Shown here piece by piece: positions 1-9,129 of a stretch of DNA of 64,000 nucleotides (the first letter of the stretch is position 1; each line of letters starts with the position of its first letter). Position numbers and translations under genes: made by a program. The notes beneath the pieces were generated by a model. That model did no database searches, had not been told where the DNA came from, and saw only the letters and a program-made list of their open reading frames with translations. The stretch is from Corynebacterium vitaeruminis (GTDB lineage Bacteria; Actinomycetota; Actinomycetes; Mycobacteriales; Mycobacteriaceae): positions 1 to 64,000 of the forward strand of contig NZ_JVVM01000006.1 of assembly GCF_001054325.1 (NCBI RefSeq). Direction: 5' to 3'.

Positions 1-49
1 CGACCCTAACCTTGGCAAGGTTATGCGCTACCAGCTGCGCTACATCCGC
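1..49 (-). tRNA. tRNA-Gly(GCC), partial at left edge
   Basis: Read on the minus strand, the segment starts with acceptor strand GCGGATG at 49-43, a D arm with GCGC stems, and an anticodon arm with stem TAACC/GGTTA (complement of 7-11 and 19-23) around loop TTGCCAA. The anticodon is GCC (complement of 14-16), so the tRNA decodes GGC/GGU glycine codons. The T arm and 3' acceptor strand lie outside the window. The arm geometry is complete as far as it can be seen. Confidence 0.9.
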
Positions 50-395
50 ATTGCGTTACAAGAGAAACTCAAGCGCTCTCTTGCGGTGCGAAAGATACTT
101 TAGCGTGATTGTGCGATTGATTACAAATGCCCAGGTGAACATCTCTATTGCGTTTGTAGGAGTTGAGCTAAGGCCGGCTGTATGACGACGTTGAATCGCA
201 ACTATGTCATTTAGTGGCTTTCGCAGATTTGTTGCGGGGTGGACATCGAGCTGTTGCCGCCCAGGAGCTCTATTGGTGTGGCGATAAATCCTCGAACTGC
301 GCAATCGCAACCCAAGCCAACTCAATTAGGGAAATTTCTAAAACGCGTGCTAACTTATTCCGCAGAGCAGGAAAGCTTTCGTAGTTTTCTGTCCT
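50..395. other. Non-coding interval between two divergent tRNA genes
   Basis: About 346 bases separate the 5' ends of tRNA-Gly (minus) and tRNA-Val (plus), so both tRNA promoters should lie here. No convincing gene is seen. A minus-strand open frame at 56-325 has no ribosome binding site and no recognisable domain. A short palindrome GAAAGCTTTC lies at 371-380, just upstream of tRNA-Val. Confidence 0.5.
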
Positions 396-470
396 AGTCC
401 CATAGCTCAGTGGAAGAGCGTTCCGTTCACACCGGAAAGGTCGCTGGTTCGAACCCAGTTGGGACTACCA
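396..470 (+). tRNA. tRNA-Val(CAC), CCA encoded
   Basis: A full cloverleaf can be drawn. The acceptor stem AGTCCCA (396-402) pairs with TGGGACT (460-466). The D stem GCTC pairs with GAGC (405-408, 416-419). The anticodon stem TTCCG/CGGAA encloses loop TTCACAC with anticodon CAC at 428-430. A T arm with the TTCGAAC loop follows. The 3' CCA at 468-470 is genomically encoded. The tRNA reads GUG valine codons. Confidence 0.95.
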
Positions 471-473
471 ACC

Positions 474-519
474 AAAACCCCGGTCGGCTCGTTGTCTATA
501 ACAGCCGTACCGGGGTTTT
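474..519 (+). terminator. Inverted repeat after tRNA-Val, likely terminator
   Basis: AAAACCCCGGT (474-484) is perfectly complementary to ACCGGGGTTTT (509-519), with CGGC/GCCG extending the stem inward. The 3' arm ends in a T run, and the element starts four bases after the tRNA CCA. It should terminate tRNA-Val transcription. Confidence 0.8.
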
Positions 520-654
520 CGCTATGTGACCTGAAATATATTCCCCCTCTCGGGAACTTTTCTGGGCTACCATCCGACAATAGGGATAAGGGCAGCGGTC
601 AGATTACTGCTGGCCTTCCCGAACTGTCCCGCTTTAAGGAGTTGAACTGTTCTA

Positions 655-1245
655 GTGAGTCCCCGGGTCGCTTCAGGCGAAACGTACCGGTTCCCAAAGT
701 TGGGTCTCCGGCGTGCGGCAGCCACTGTTGCGTCGTTCGCTGTACTCGCAGGTGCATCAGTTGTCACAGCAGCGCCTGCAAGTGCTCATGATGCTGTGAT
801 CTCATCAAATCCAGGTGATAAGCAGGTTCTAGAGGAATTCCCACACCGCGTTTCTCTCAAGTTCTCCGGCAACCCCAAGAACAATTTCAACACCGTTGCA
901 ATCAGTGATGCAGATGCCAAGGAAGTCTTGTACTCCCACGTGCCAGAGGTAGTGGGCAATGAGGTCTCTTTGGATATTCCAGAGGGTATTAATCCCGGGC
1001 CCGGCAACTACATCATTGGTTTCCAGATTACGTCCTCGGATGGGCACTCCACTCGGGGCAAGACCACTTTCTCAGTGGGGAATCCGGATGCTGCGGGCGC
1101 AGCCGAAGCTGGGGCAGAATCTCGTCAGACCGGTGCGAACGCCGAGGAAACGAAGTCTTTACCACTGTGGGCCTATGGGCTCGGTGGTGGGCTGATTGTA
1201 ATCATCGCCGCTGTCGTCACCGTTATTAATCGAAAGGCAAAATAG
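655..1245 (+). CDS. CopC-domain exported copper-binding protein, membrane anchored
   Basis: 196 residues with a GTG start; AAGGAG at 636-641 lies upstream at a rather long spacing. The N-terminal basic/hydrophobic signal peptide ends near ASA, so the mature protein would begin with His-Asp; an N-terminal His is the copper ligand in the CopC family. A CopC/YcnJ-type beta domain follows (about residues 45-140; SSNPGD and a later SSDGHS are typical), then an Ala/Glu-rich linker and a single C-terminal membrane helix with a KAK tail. It probably binds copper on the outer face of the membrane. It sits 4 bp before a PCu(A)C-like lipoprotein gene, consistent with one copper-handling operon. Family assignment is firm; the exact role is inferred. 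Confidence 0.85.
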   Translation: MSPRVASGETYRFPKLGLRRAAATVASFAVLAGASVVTAAPASAHDAVISSNPGDKQVLEEFPHRVSLKFSGNPKNNFNTVAISDADAKEVLYSHVPEVVGNEVSLDIPEGINPGPGNYIIGFQITSSDGHSTRGKTTFSVGNPDAAGAAEAGAESRQTGANAEETKSLPLWAYGLGGGLIVIIAAVVTVINRKAK

Positions 1246-1249
1246 ACAC

Positions 1250-1858
1250 ATGAAGCTCAATCGCACTGCAACTGCACTGATTGCCGGTTCCGCAGCTTTG
1301 ACCCTCGCCCTGGCAGGTTGCTCGTCCGACGACAACAATGCTGCTGAGGTGACTGAGTCCGCTACTTCCGCTGCGACCGAGGCTTCCTCATCGATGGAGA
1401 AGAGCGATGCGGCCGTGCAGCTGGCTGATGCTTACATCAAGGAAAAGCCAGCTGACAAGAACATGACCGCTATCTTCGGTACCCTGACCAACAACACCGA
1501 CGAGGACATCAAGATTTCCTCCTTCAAGCTTGAGGGGCTGAAGGAAGGCACGAAGTTCGAGCAGCACGACACCGAGGACGGCAAGATGTTCGAGGTGCCC
1601 GAAGGTCTGACAATCCCGGCTAACGGCGAACTCGTTCTGGAGCCGGGTAGCACCCACTTCATGATTATGGATAATGATGAGGCGATGGAGGCGGGAGCAG
1701 AGTACAAACTCGTCATCGAGCTTTCCGACGGCTCTAGCATCACCCAGGATATTGAGGTTCGTGTCCAGCCAGCAGGTGAAGAGGACTACGGCGACGACGG
1801 CGACCTGAACAACCCGGAGCACATGGGTGGCGATGAGATGGATCACTCGGGCCACTAG
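1250..1858 (+). CDS. PCu(A)C-type copper chaperone lipoprotein
   Basis: 202 residues. The signal peptide has a lipobox LAGC (acylated Cys near residue 24), followed by a Ser/Thr/Glu-rich linker. The globular part resembles DUF461/PCu(A)C proteins, which carry Cu(I) to cytochrome oxidase. The family signature of a Met about 22 residues before H-x-M is visible (GKMFEV ... STHFMIM). The acidic, His-containing C-terminal tail (HMGGDEMDHSGH) looks like an additional metal-binding segment. It is adjacent to the CopC-like gene, and a strong terminator follows about 95 bp downstream, so the two genes probably form one transcript. Confidence 0.85.
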   Translation: MKLNRTATALIAGSAALTLALAGCSSDDNNAAEVTESATSAATEASSSMEKSDAAVQLADAYIKEKPADKNMTAIFGTLTNNTDEDIKISSFKLEGLKEGTKFEQHDTEDGKMFEVPEGLTIPANGELVLEPGSTHFMIMDNDEAMEAGAEYKLVIELSDGSSITQDIEVRVQPAGEEDYGDDGDLNNPEHMGGDEMDHSGH

Positions 1859-1888
1859 TTCTTTTGACGAAACAGTTGGGCAACGAAT

Positions 1889-1899
1889 CGTCGTAAAGC
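1889..1899 (+). repeat. Recurrent 11-mer CGTCGTAAAGC (six exact copies in window)
   Basis: This copy is intergenic. The other exact copies are at 8645-8655 (+, in pimA), 23106-23116 (minus, intergenic after rel), 29740-29750 (+, in the phosphotransferase gene), 38376-38386 (+, in the A24 peptidase gene) and 56994-57004 (+, in coaBC). Three coding copies read Arg-Arg-Lys-Ala; the one at 29740 is in a different frame. The function is unknown. Confidence 0.5.
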
Positions 1900-1952
1900 G
1901 GGCGTGAGCCCAGTTATGCCGAGGAATTAACTGACTGTCTCTAAGGGCAGTG

Positions 1953-2015
1953 AAAGCGCCGGAGTTGGCAAGTTGTTGCAACAAGTGCATCGAACTCCTG
2001 CGCTTTTTTCTTTTT
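1953..2015 (+). terminator. Terminator after the copper gene pair
   Basis: AAAGCGC (1953-1959) pairs with GCGCTTT (2000-2006), and GGAGTT (1961-1966) pairs with AACTCC (1993-1998). A run of T follows. This separates the copper genes from the DyP peroxidase gene. Confidence 0.8.
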
Positions 2016-2146
2016 CCGAAAGATGATTTCGATACGGTCAAATTGGATAGGTCAGTGGCGACATTGAAACCATTGAAGAGTTGGCGGATTACCAGTCACC
2101 GCATGTGCTCCAGTTTGAAGTAATCAGAAAGGTAAGAGTGCACAAC

Positions 2147-3373
2147 ATGTCCGAAGGCTTTTCCAGAAGGCGTTTTCTTGGCGGGCTCGGCACTGCGGCA
2201 GGAGCCTCAGCGCTCGCTCTGGGAGCACCGGAAGCCCAGGCAATCGGGTTGGAACGTCCGAAGGAGGAGCCGCCGAAACCTCCGTTGCAGACCGCAACCG
2301 TACCTTTTGATAGCGCACACCAGGCGGGAATCGCGACGCCCGCACAGGCGAATCTATGGCTTGTGGCCTTCAATGTGAAGAAGGATGTCGATCGCGATCG
2401 CCTACAAAACCTCATGCGCGTGTGGACGGATGACGCTCGCCGAATGACAGCCGGTAAACCCACCCGTACGGACTTGGAACCAGAGCTTATGGGGGCTCCA
2501 GCCAACTTGACTATCACTGTTGGATATGGGGAGAACTTTTTCAAGATTATCGATAAGGAAGACGAGAAGCCCGAGTGGCTGGGAGACCTGCCGAAGTACG
2601 TCAATGACGAACTCCGCCCGGAGTGGAACGGTGGAGACCTGTGCCTGCAGATTTGTGCTGACGACCCGGTAATGGTCTCCCATGCGGCCCGGATGATGAT
2701 CCGAAATGCAGCTCCTTATCTGGACGTCCACTGGGTGCAAGCTGGCTTCCAGCACGCCAATGGCTCTCAACAGGAAGGCGAAACTCCACGCAACCTCTTC
2801 GGGCAGAAGGACGGCACGGTTAACCCGCGCACTCGTGAGGAGTTCGATAAGCAGGTGTGGATTGACAGTGGTCCGGACTGGCTGCGAGGTGGTACGGCGA
2901 TGGTCGTCCGACGTATCGAAATGGATATTCCAGGCTGGGACGTTTTGGACCGCGAGAGCCGCACCGTTATTACCGGACGCGATATCGGCACCGGTGCGCC
3001 CATTGGTGGCAAGGACGAATTCGAGACCGTCGACCTGTCGAAAACTGATGAGTACGGCCTGCCTCTGACGGATCCGAACAGCCATGTTGCACTGTCGATG
3101 CCTCCGAAAGAAAATCCCAATCAGAGGATTCTGCGACGGGTCTACAACTACGACCTGCCGCCGGAGCCGAACGGTCGATTCGAAACAAACACGGGCCTGG
3201 TGTTCATCTGTTTCCAGAAGGACCCGTTGGAGCAGTTCAATCCGATTCAGGAGCGACTGTCGAAGAACGACCGTCTCAATCAGTGGATTTTCCACATTGG
3301 ATCCGCTGTGTTTGTCATGCCGCGAGGTACCTCTGAAGAGGAGTACTGGGCACAAGACCTCCTCGAGGCCTAA
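2147..3373 (+). CDS. Dyp-type haem peroxidase, Tat-exported (EfeB-like)
   Basis: 408 residues from the ATG at 2147. That start was chosen because it places a complete Tat signal at the N-terminus: SRRRFLGG followed by a hydrophobic Ala/Leu/Gly stretch ending near AQA. The signature GxxDG is present as GQKDG around residue 220. A likely proximal haem His lies in SHVALS, followed by the conserved Arg-rich RRVYNYD segment. DyP peroxidases bind haem b and oxidise dyes or porphyrin-type substrates with hydrogen peroxide; EfeB members act outside the membrane in iron acquisition. No efeU or efeO gene is next to it. It follows two copper-binding proteins but has its own upstream region beyond a terminator. 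The family is certain and the substrate unknown. Confidence 0.9.
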   Translation: MSEGFSRRRFLGGLGTAAGASALALGAPEAQAIGLERPKEEPPKPPLQTATVPFDSAHQAGIATPAQANLWLVAFNVKKDVDRDRLQNLMRVWTDDARRMTAGKPTRTDLEPELMGAPANLTITVGYGENFFKIIDKEDEKPEWLGDLPKYVNDELRPEWNGGDLCLQICADDPVMVSHAARMMIRNAAPYLDVHWVQAGFQHANGSQQEGETPRNLFGQKDGTVNPRTREEFDKQVWIDSGPDWLRGGTAMVVRRIEMDIPGWDVLDRESRTVITGRDIGTGAPIGGKDEFETVDLSKTDEYGLPLTDPNSHVALSMPPKENPNQRILRRVYNYDLPPEPNGRFETNTGLVFICFQKDPLEQFNPIQERLSKNDRLNQWIFHIGSAVFVMPRGTSEEEYWAQDLLEA

Positions 3374-3466
3374 GTTTTGACCGTGCGGTAAAGTGTGTGA
3401 GCGACTGACGAAGGTCACCAGGTATGTGATTTTCGAAGACACTTTGAAAAGGAGTACACGCACGCC

Positions 3467-5527
3467 GTGTCAGAAGAATTTGCAACCCCAGCACCGTTTT
3501 CCGTGCCCGCAGGAGTTTCTGCGGGTGAGGCGATGAGAGACCTGGGTTTCCCAAATAAGGGCGTTGACGCCATCGTTTGCGTCCGCGACCCCGAAGGCGA
3601 TTTGAAGGACCTGTCCTTTAAGCCAGAAGCGGAAACCGTTTTCGAACCCGTTCCGGCCAACACGCCGGACGGTCGCGATGTCATCCGCCACTCTGCTACT
3701 CACGTGATGGCTCAAGCCGTGCAGTTGGAGTTCCCTGGAACGAAGCTGGGCATTGGTCCTGCGATCGATAACGGTTTCTACTACGACTTCCGTGTCGATG
3801 AGCCTTTCTCGCCGGAAGATCTCAAGCGTATCGAAAAGCGCATGAAGAAGATCATCAAGTCTGGTCAACGATTTGAGCGCTTCGCGTTTGAGTCTGCTGA
3901 TCAGGCGCAGGAGGCGCTTGCCGACGAGCCGTATAAGCTCGAGCTTATTGTTGAAAAGTCGGCCGGCAAGGTGTCCGAAGAGGATGAGGCCAATGTCGAC
4001 GTCGGTGGTGCAGGTACGACCTTGACCGGCTACCGCAACGTCAATCCGCGTACCGGTGAGACCGAATGGTTTGATCTTTGCCGTGGCCCGCACGTGCCGA
4101 CCACTCGCTACATTCCGGCATTCAAGATCACGCGTTCTTCCGCTGCCTACTGGCGTGGTGACCAGTCCCGCGACGACCTGCAGCGTGTTTATGGCACCGC
4201 GTGGGAGTCCAAGGAAGCACTCGACGAGCACCTCGACCGCATGCTGGAGGCTGAGAAGCGCGACCACCGCCGTCTGGGCTCGGAGCTGGATTTGTTCAGC
4301 TTCCCGGATGAGATTGGTTCCGGGTTCCCGGTATTCCATGTCAAGGGCGGCATCATCCGTAATGAGATGGAGCAGCACTCCCGTCGTCGCCATATCGAGG
4401 CCGGCTATGACTTTGTGAACACCCCGCACGTAACTAAGGGCGACCTGTTCAAGAAGTCCGGTCACCTGGACTTCTACGCCGATGGCATGTTCCCGCCGAT
4501 GCAGCTCGACGGTGAGTACGACGAGCACGGCAACTGCACCAAGGCTCCGCAGGACTACTACGTCAAGCCAATGAACTGCCCGATGCACAACCTCATTTTC
4601 GCATCACGTGGCCGCAGCTACCGCGAACTGCCGATTCGTATGTTCGAGTTCGGCACTGTCTACCGTTACGAGAAATCGGGTGTTATCCACGGTCTGACCC
4701 GAGCCCGTGGCTTTACGCAGGACGATGCCCACATCTACTGCACCGAAGAGCAGCTGGAAGAAGAGCTCACCAGTGTCCTCGACTTCATTATTTCGCTTCT
4801 TCGTGACTACGGCCTGGATGACTTCTACTTGGAGTTGTCTACGAAGGACGATAAGAAGTTCGTCGGCTCGGATGAAATTTGGGAGAAGTCCACGGCTATC
4901 CTGCAGCGCGTTGCGGACGCCTCTGGTCTAGAGCTCGTGCCGGATCCGGGCGGAGCCGCTTTCTATGGCCCGAAGATTTCTGTCCAGGCCCGCGACGCCA
5001 TCGGTCGTACCTGGCAGATGTCGACGGTTCAGCTTGATTTCAACCTGCCGGAGCGCTTTGAGCTTGAGTACACCGCACCTGATGGAACCAAGAAGCGCCC
5101 GATTATGATTCACCGCGCACTGTTTGGTTCTATTGAGCGCTTCTTTGGTGTCCTGCTGGAGCATTACGCCGGCGCTTTCCCAGCATGGCTGGCTCCGGAG
5201 CAGGTCGTTGGTATCCCGGTTGCGGACGACTGTATCCCGCACCTGGAAGATTTCGCTGCACAGCTGAAGTCCCGCGGTATTCGCGTTCACGTGGATACCT
5301 CCGACGACCGCATGCAGAAGAAGATTCGCAACCACACCCAGGCCAAGGTTCCGTTCATGATTCTGGCTGGGGCCCGCGACATTGAGGCAGGTGCCGTCAG
5401 CTTCCGTTTCCTCGATGGCACCCAGATCAACGGTGTCGCAGTTGAAAAGGCTGCGGACATCATCTGTGACTGGGTTGCATCGCGGAATAACGAACAGCCG
5501 AACAAGGAGAATATCTCTGCTCTCTAG
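3467..5527 (+). CDS. thrS: Threonyl-tRNA synthetase
   Basis: 686 residues with a GTG start after AAGGAG. The order of domains is: N-terminal TGS domain (to about 80); the editing domain, with [11 protein letters not shown] and later a C/H zinc-type pocket, that removes mischarged Ser; the class II catalytic core with NCPMHN, the motif 2 region ([24 protein letters not shown]) and motif 3 ([14 protein letters not shown]); and the C-terminal anticodon-binding domain. It attaches Thr to tRNA-Thr in the cytoplasm. Length and architecture are those of a full-size enzyme. It leads the thrS-HIT-pgsA-patA-pimA block. No T-box leader is seen in the short 93-base upstream gap. Confidence 0.97.
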   Translation: MSEEFATPAPFSVPAGVSAGEAMRDLGFPNKGVDAIVCVRDPEGDLKDLSFKPEAETVFEPVPANTPDGRDVIRHSATHVMAQAVQLEFPGTKLGIGPAIDNGFYYDFRVDEPFSPEDLKRIEKRMKKIIKSGQRFERFAFESADQAQEALADEPYKLELIVEKSAGKVSEEDEANVDVGGAGTTLTGYRNVNPRTGETEWFDLCRGPHVPTTRYIPAFKITRSSAAYWRGDQSRDDLQRVYGTAWESKEALDEHLDRMLEAEKRDHRRLGSELDLFSFPDEIGSGFPVFHVKGGIIRNEMEQHSRRRHIEAGYDFVNTPHVTKGDLFKKSGHLDFYADGMFPPMQLDGEYDEHGNCTKAPQDYYVKPMNCPMHNLIFASRGRSYRELPIRMFEFGTVYRYEKSGVIHGLTRARGFTQDDAHIYCTEEQLEEELTSVLDFIISLLRDYGLDDFYLELSTKDDKKFVGSDEIWEKSTAILQRVADASGLELVPDPGGAAFYGPKISVQARDAIGRTWQMSTVQLDFNLPERFELEYTAPDGTKKRPIMIHRALFGSIERFFGVLLEHYAGAFPAWLAPEQVVGIPVADDCIPHLEDFAAQLKSRGIRVHVDTSDDRMQKKIRNHTQAKVPFMILAGARDIEAGAVSFRFLDGTQINGVAVEKAADIICDWVASRNNEQPNKENISAL

Positions 5528-5635
5528 GGCTCGCTGACGCTCTCTAATTCGACCGAGTTGTTTTATCTGGTGAACCACGTGTGGTAATCCAAAGAAGATA
5601 GCTGCAAGGTCGTAAACTACAGCAGGGAAATATTT

Positions 5636-6313
5636 GTGGTCGAGGTCCGAGAGGGGCGCGGCCACGCAACGAAGGGGATGGCAGTGAACCAGTCGGGAAG
5701 TGAAGAGTTGCCTCCGCAACAGCAGGGCAATGCCGGTCAGCAGGAATCGTCTGATGAGGTATACGTCGACAGCGGTTACGGCGAACCGGATCGGCTCACG
5801 CGGTTGTGGGCACCGTACCGCCTGGACTACATCGTCAAGCGTGGCGTGCATAACTCCAAGCCGTCCCGTAACCCCTTCGTTGATTTGCCGAAGCAGAGCG
5901 ATGAGGAAGCACTCATTATCGCTCGCGGCGAGTGGGTGTACGCAGTTCTGAATCTATTTCCGTACAACCCGGGACATCTCATGGTGGTCCCATACCGCGA
6001 AGTCGCCAACCTTGAGGACTTGACCGAAGAAGAAACCGCCGAGATGATGCGTTTTGCAAAGCACGCAGTCCGGACTCTCAAATCCGTTTCGCGCCCGCAC
6101 GCCGTCAACGTCGGTTTCAACTTGGGCAAGGCATCTGGCGGTTCGGTCGCGGATCACCTGCACATGCACGTCGTGCCACGCTGGTCCGGTGACAGCAATT
6201 TTATGACGGTCATCGATGGCACCAAGGTTCTACCGCAGGCTCTTCGTCAGACTCGCGAATTGCTTGCCGACGGCTGGCGTGCCCTCGAGCAGGAGGACGA
6301 GGCAACATGCTGA
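5636..6313 (+). CDS. HIT-family nucleotide hydrolase/phosphorylase
   Basis: 225 residues from GTG 5636, preceded by AGGGAAA; an in-frame ATG at 5678 is an alternative start. The first 50 or so residues are low-complexity and polar. The HIT domain follows and contains HLHMHVVPRW, the H-x-H-x-H catalytic triad signature, near residue 180. HIT proteins hydrolyse or phosphorolyse dinucleoside polyphosphates or nucleotide conjugates (Ap4A phosphorylase type in actinobacteria). It overlaps pgsA by 7 bp, so the two are translationally coupled, although a functional link to lipid synthesis is not established. The substrate cannot be read from sequence. Confidence 0.88.
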   Translation: MVEVREGRGHATKGMAVNQSGSEELPPQQQGNAGQQESSDEVYVDSGYGEPDRLTRLWAPYRLDYIVKRGVHNSKPSRNPFVDLPKQSDEEALIIARGEWVYAVLNLFPYNPGHLMVVPYREVANLEDLTEEETAEMMRFAKHAVRTLKSVSRPHAVNVGFNLGKASGGSVADHLHMHVVPRWSGDSNFMTVIDGTKVLPQALRQTRELLADGWRALEQEDEATC

Positions 6314-7008
6314 GCGTGCGTGGCAGGGCTCCAATCCGGCCCGTAGTTGAACCGGTAGCCGCTGCACTTTTGCGCATCGGCATTAGCCCGAACACGGTCA
6401 CCCTCGTGGGAACTGCGGTCGCGGTACTACTTGCGGTAATCCTGATTCCGACGAATCATCTCTTTGCCGCCGCAGTGTCAATTGCTATCTTTACGGCTTT
6501 TGACCTTCTCGATGGCACGATGGCCAGACTTCAGGGGCAAGGCACCAAGTACGGGGCGACGTTGGATGCCTCTTGTGACCGCATCACCGATGCTGCACTG
6601 TTTGGCTCTATTGCATATTGGGTGGTGTATCACCATGATGCCGACGCAATCCTACTTATTCTGACCTTAGTCACTATGGGTTCGTCCCAGGTGATCTCCT
6701 ACGTCAAAGCTCGTGCAGAGGCGAGTGGCCTCAAAGTCAATGGCGGACTCGTCGAACGCGCAGAGCGCCTCATTATCGGCCTGATCGGCGTTGGGCTCCA
6801 AGGACTTGGCGTGGACTATGCCCTCTACGTTGCGATGTGGCTGCTGACAGTCGGGTCGGTATTCACCGTCGTCCAGCGCTTGTACATGGTGGCAAAGCAG
6901 CCGGGAGCGTTGGATCCCATCGCTCCGCCCGAGGGCGCAACTGATAGTTCAACTGTCAATTCTGGTTCTGCACCGAAGCCCACGGGTTCAGCTGAATCCG
7001 GCAATTAA
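6307..7008 (+). CDS. pgsA: Phosphatidylinositol phosphate synthase (CDP-alcohol phosphatidyltransferase)
   Basis: 233 residues of a polytopic membrane protein. The CDP-alcohol phosphotransferase signature D-G-x2-A-R-x8-G-x3-D-x3-D is complete (DGTMARLQGQGTKYGATLDASCD, about residues 68-90). In Mycobacterium and Corynebacterium the enzyme at this position, directly upstream of the PIM acyltransferase and PimA, joins CDP-diacylglycerol with inositol phosphate to give phosphatidylinositol phosphate, the precursor of PIMs, lipomannan and lipoarabinomannan. The last 30 residues form a Ser/Thr/Pro-rich cytoplasmic tail. It overlaps the HIT gene by 7 bp and lies 11 bp before patA. Confidence 0.9.
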   Translation: MLSVRGRAPIRPVVEPVAAALLRIGISPNTVTLVGTAVAVLLAVILIPTNHLFAAAVSIAIFTAFDLLDGTMARLQGQGTKYGATLDASCDRITDAALFGSIAYWVVYHHDADAILLILTLVTMGSSQVISYVKARAEASGLKVNGGLVERAERLIIGLIGVGLQGLGVDYALYVAMWLLTVGSVFTVVQRLYMVAKQPGALDPIAPPEGATDSSTVNSGSAPKPTGSAESGN

Positions 7009-7019
7009 AGGAGGATACG

Positions 7020-7922
7020 GTGTCGACTTTCTTCCTGCCCCGTTCTAAAGAAGATTTTGTTGCGCTCGGCTACATGGCCGGGTGGAAGGTTTTCGGTCTT
7101 CTTCCGGAACGCATGGCCTATGGCCTCGGTGACCTGGCCGCCGATCGGGTTGCGTCAAATCCCGAAACGACTCGTCAGCTTCGCAAGAACCTGGCTCGTG
7201 TTATGGGGTGTCCACCTGAGGAAGTGCCGCAAGGTCTTATTCGGGCTTCCATGCGTTCCTATCTACGTTATTGGGTCGAGGCATTCCGGTTGCCCTCCAT
7301 CGCGTCGCCCGAGTTGGCAGACACGGTCGAGTCCACCAGCGTCGGTCTCGAACGGGTCTCTGAGGCGCTCAACGCGGGAGAATCCATCGTCATTCCGCTG
7401 CCGCACTGCGGCAACTGGGACATGGCCGGCATGTGGCTAGTCTCGCGGCATGTCCGGTTCAGTACCGTGGCGGAACGGCTGAAGCCAGAGGTGCTTTACG
7501 ACGCTTTCGTCGAGTACCGTGAGTCGCTCGGTTTCCATATTCTGCCGCTGACCGGTGGCAAACCCGCGATGCCGGAGCTGCAGAAGCGATTGGAAGACGG
7601 TGGAGTAGTCTGCCTGTTGGCGGACCGTGATTTCGGTGGCCACGGTGTTCCGGTTACGTTTTTCGGTGAGCCGACCACAATGCCGGTCGGTGCAGCAAAG
7701 CTGGCACTGGACACGGGTGCTCGGCTCATGCCTGCGGGGCTGTCCTACACTCACGATGGATGGCGCTTTGTAGCGCATCCTTTCGTGCCGACCGAGGGGC
7801 GCGAGCTAAGCGACATTGTCCAAGATATCGCCACTGTCTTTGAATCCGATATCGCCCAGCATCCAGCGGATTGGCACATGATGCAGCCACTGTGGCCAGC
7901 GGATAAGAAGAGGTCAAAATAG
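7020..7922 (+). CDS. patA: Phosphatidylinositol mannoside acyltransferase
   Basis: 300 residues with a GTG start directly after GGAGG. It belongs to the LpxL/HtrB lysophospholipid acyltransferase family; the catalytic H-x4-D is seen as HCGNWD near residue 126. In mycobacteria and corynebacteria this enzyme acylates the mannose of PIM1/PIM2 at the inner face of the membrane. The position between pgsA and pimA is the conserved PIM synthesis cluster, and the next gene starts 3 bp after the stop, so co-translation is likely. Recognition rests on family motif plus neighbourhood. Confidence 0.88.
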   Translation: MSTFFLPRSKEDFVALGYMAGWKVFGLLPERMAYGLGDLAADRVASNPETTRQLRKNLARVMGCPPEEVPQGLIRASMRSYLRYWVEAFRLPSIASPELADTVESTSVGLERVSEALNAGESIVIPLPHCGNWDMAGMWLVSRHVRFSTVAERLKPEVLYDAFVEYRESLGFHILPLTGGKPAMPELQKRLEDGGVVCLLADRDFGGHGVPVTFFGEPTTMPVGAAKLALDTGARLMPAGLSYTHDGWRFVAHPFVPTEGRELSDIVQDIATVFESDIAQHPADWHMMQPLWPADKKRSK

Positions 7923-7924
7923 CA

Positions 7925-9067
7925 GTGCGAATTGGAATGGTGTGTCCGTACTCGTTCGATGTCCCCGGTGGTGTTCAAGCTCACGCCATTGACTTGTGTG
8001 AAGAGTTCATCCGTCGCGGCCACGAGGTCAGTCTTATCGGCCCAGCTAGTGCGCAAGCGGACGTGCCGGACTTCGTTATCCGCGGTGGCGCTGCCATTCC
8101 GATTCCGTATAACGGCTCGGTCGCTCGGCTGTCTTTTGGTCCCCGCACGAGCCGTCGAGTCCGCACGTGGATTGACGAGGGAAACTTCGACATCCTCCAT
8201 ATTCATGAACCGAATTCGCCCAGTTTCTCGATGCTTTCACTGGTCAACTCGGTCGGTCCAATTGTTGCTACGTATCACTCTGCGGCAACAGACTCCCTGG
8301 CATTGAAGCTGGCCACGCCATTTTTGCGTAAGTACCTTGAACGCATTCGGGGAGGCATTGCTGTCTCGGAAGTGGCTCGTCGCTGGCAGGTTGAACAACT
8401 CGGCGGTGACCCGATTCTCATTCCCAATGGCGTTCGCGTTAGAGATTTCGAGTCCTGCCCACCGGCCACATCGTTACCCGAGATTCCACTACGGCGTGAG
8501 GGAGTTTCTCGGCTCGTGTTCCTCGGTCGTTTCGACGAATCCCGCAAGGGCTTCGACGTTTTGCTCAACGCTTTGCCAGCTATTTGTGCAGAGATTCCAC
8601 AGCTTGAGGTCTGTGTTGTTGGTGATGGTGATGTCGCGGCAGCTCGTCGTAAAGCGGGCAGAAACGCAAATGCCCTGCATTTCGTTGGACGCCTGTCGGA
8701 GGATGCTAAGGCGTCAATACTCGCCGATGCGGATGCATACATCGCGCCGCAGCGTGGCGGTGAGAGTTTCGGCATTGTGCTGGTAGAAGCGATGGCGGCG
8801 GGCGCGCCGGTAATCTCCAGCGACATCGATGCGTTCAAGCTCGTGCTTGACGACGGCCGTTACGGGCTTCACTTTGAAAACGGCAACTCCGCAGACCTTG
8901 CGGAGACGGTCATACGCCTTTTGAAGCAGCCGGAGTTGGGGGAGGAGCTACGTGCGCTCGGTCATAAACGAGCTTGGGAGTATGACTGGTCGCAGGTCGC
9001 CGATGGCGTTCTGCGTGTGTACGATACGGTGCGCATGGATGGCGAAAAGGTCGTCATTGCGCCGTAG
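7925..9067 (+). CDS. pimA: Phosphatidylinositol alpha-mannosyltransferase
   Basis: 380 residues with a GTG start. This is a GT4-family, GT-B-fold glycosyltransferase. The N-terminal domain has the glycine-rich motif in CPYSFDVPGGVQAH, and the C-terminal domain has the nucleotide-sugar E-x7-E signature in ESFGIVLVEAMAAG (about residues 278-291). PimA moves mannose from GDP-mannose to the 2-position of inositol in phosphatidylinositol, the first committed PIM step, at the cytoplasmic membrane face. It is the last gene of the thrS-HIT-pgsA-patA-pimA run. One copy of a recurrent 11-mer (8645-8655) lies inside it. Confidence 0.92.
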   Translation: MRIGMVCPYSFDVPGGVQAHAIDLCEEFIRRGHEVSLIGPASAQADVPDFVIRGGAAIPIPYNGSVARLSFGPRTSRRVRTWIDEGNFDILHIHEPNSPSFSMLSLVNSVGPIVATYHSAATDSLALKLATPFLRKYLERIRGGIAVSEVARRWQVEQLGGDPILIPNGVRVRDFESCPPATSLPEIPLRREGVSRLVFLGRFDESRKGFDVLLNALPAICAEIPQLEVCVVGDGDVAAARRKAGRNANALHFVGRLSEDAKASILADADAYIAPQRGGESFGIVLVEAMAAGAPVISSDIDAFKLVLDDGRYGLHFENGNSADLAETVIRLLKQPELGEELRALGHKRAWEYDWSQVADGVLRVYDTVRMDGEKVVIAP

Positions 9068-9129
9068 TAGCTGTAGAGACTTCCGTCGTGGCAGCCGATT
9101 GAAAGCAGCGGAGTGAAGGTAGGTATTCG

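Noticed and set aside
56..325. Minus-strand open frame with a short stretch resembling an ECF sigma factor helix (NRTITLKYLSHRKRA)
   Set aside because: There is no ribosome binding site, no other sigma factor motif and no sensible length; the region lies between two divergent tRNA genes and the similarity is too short to support a gene.
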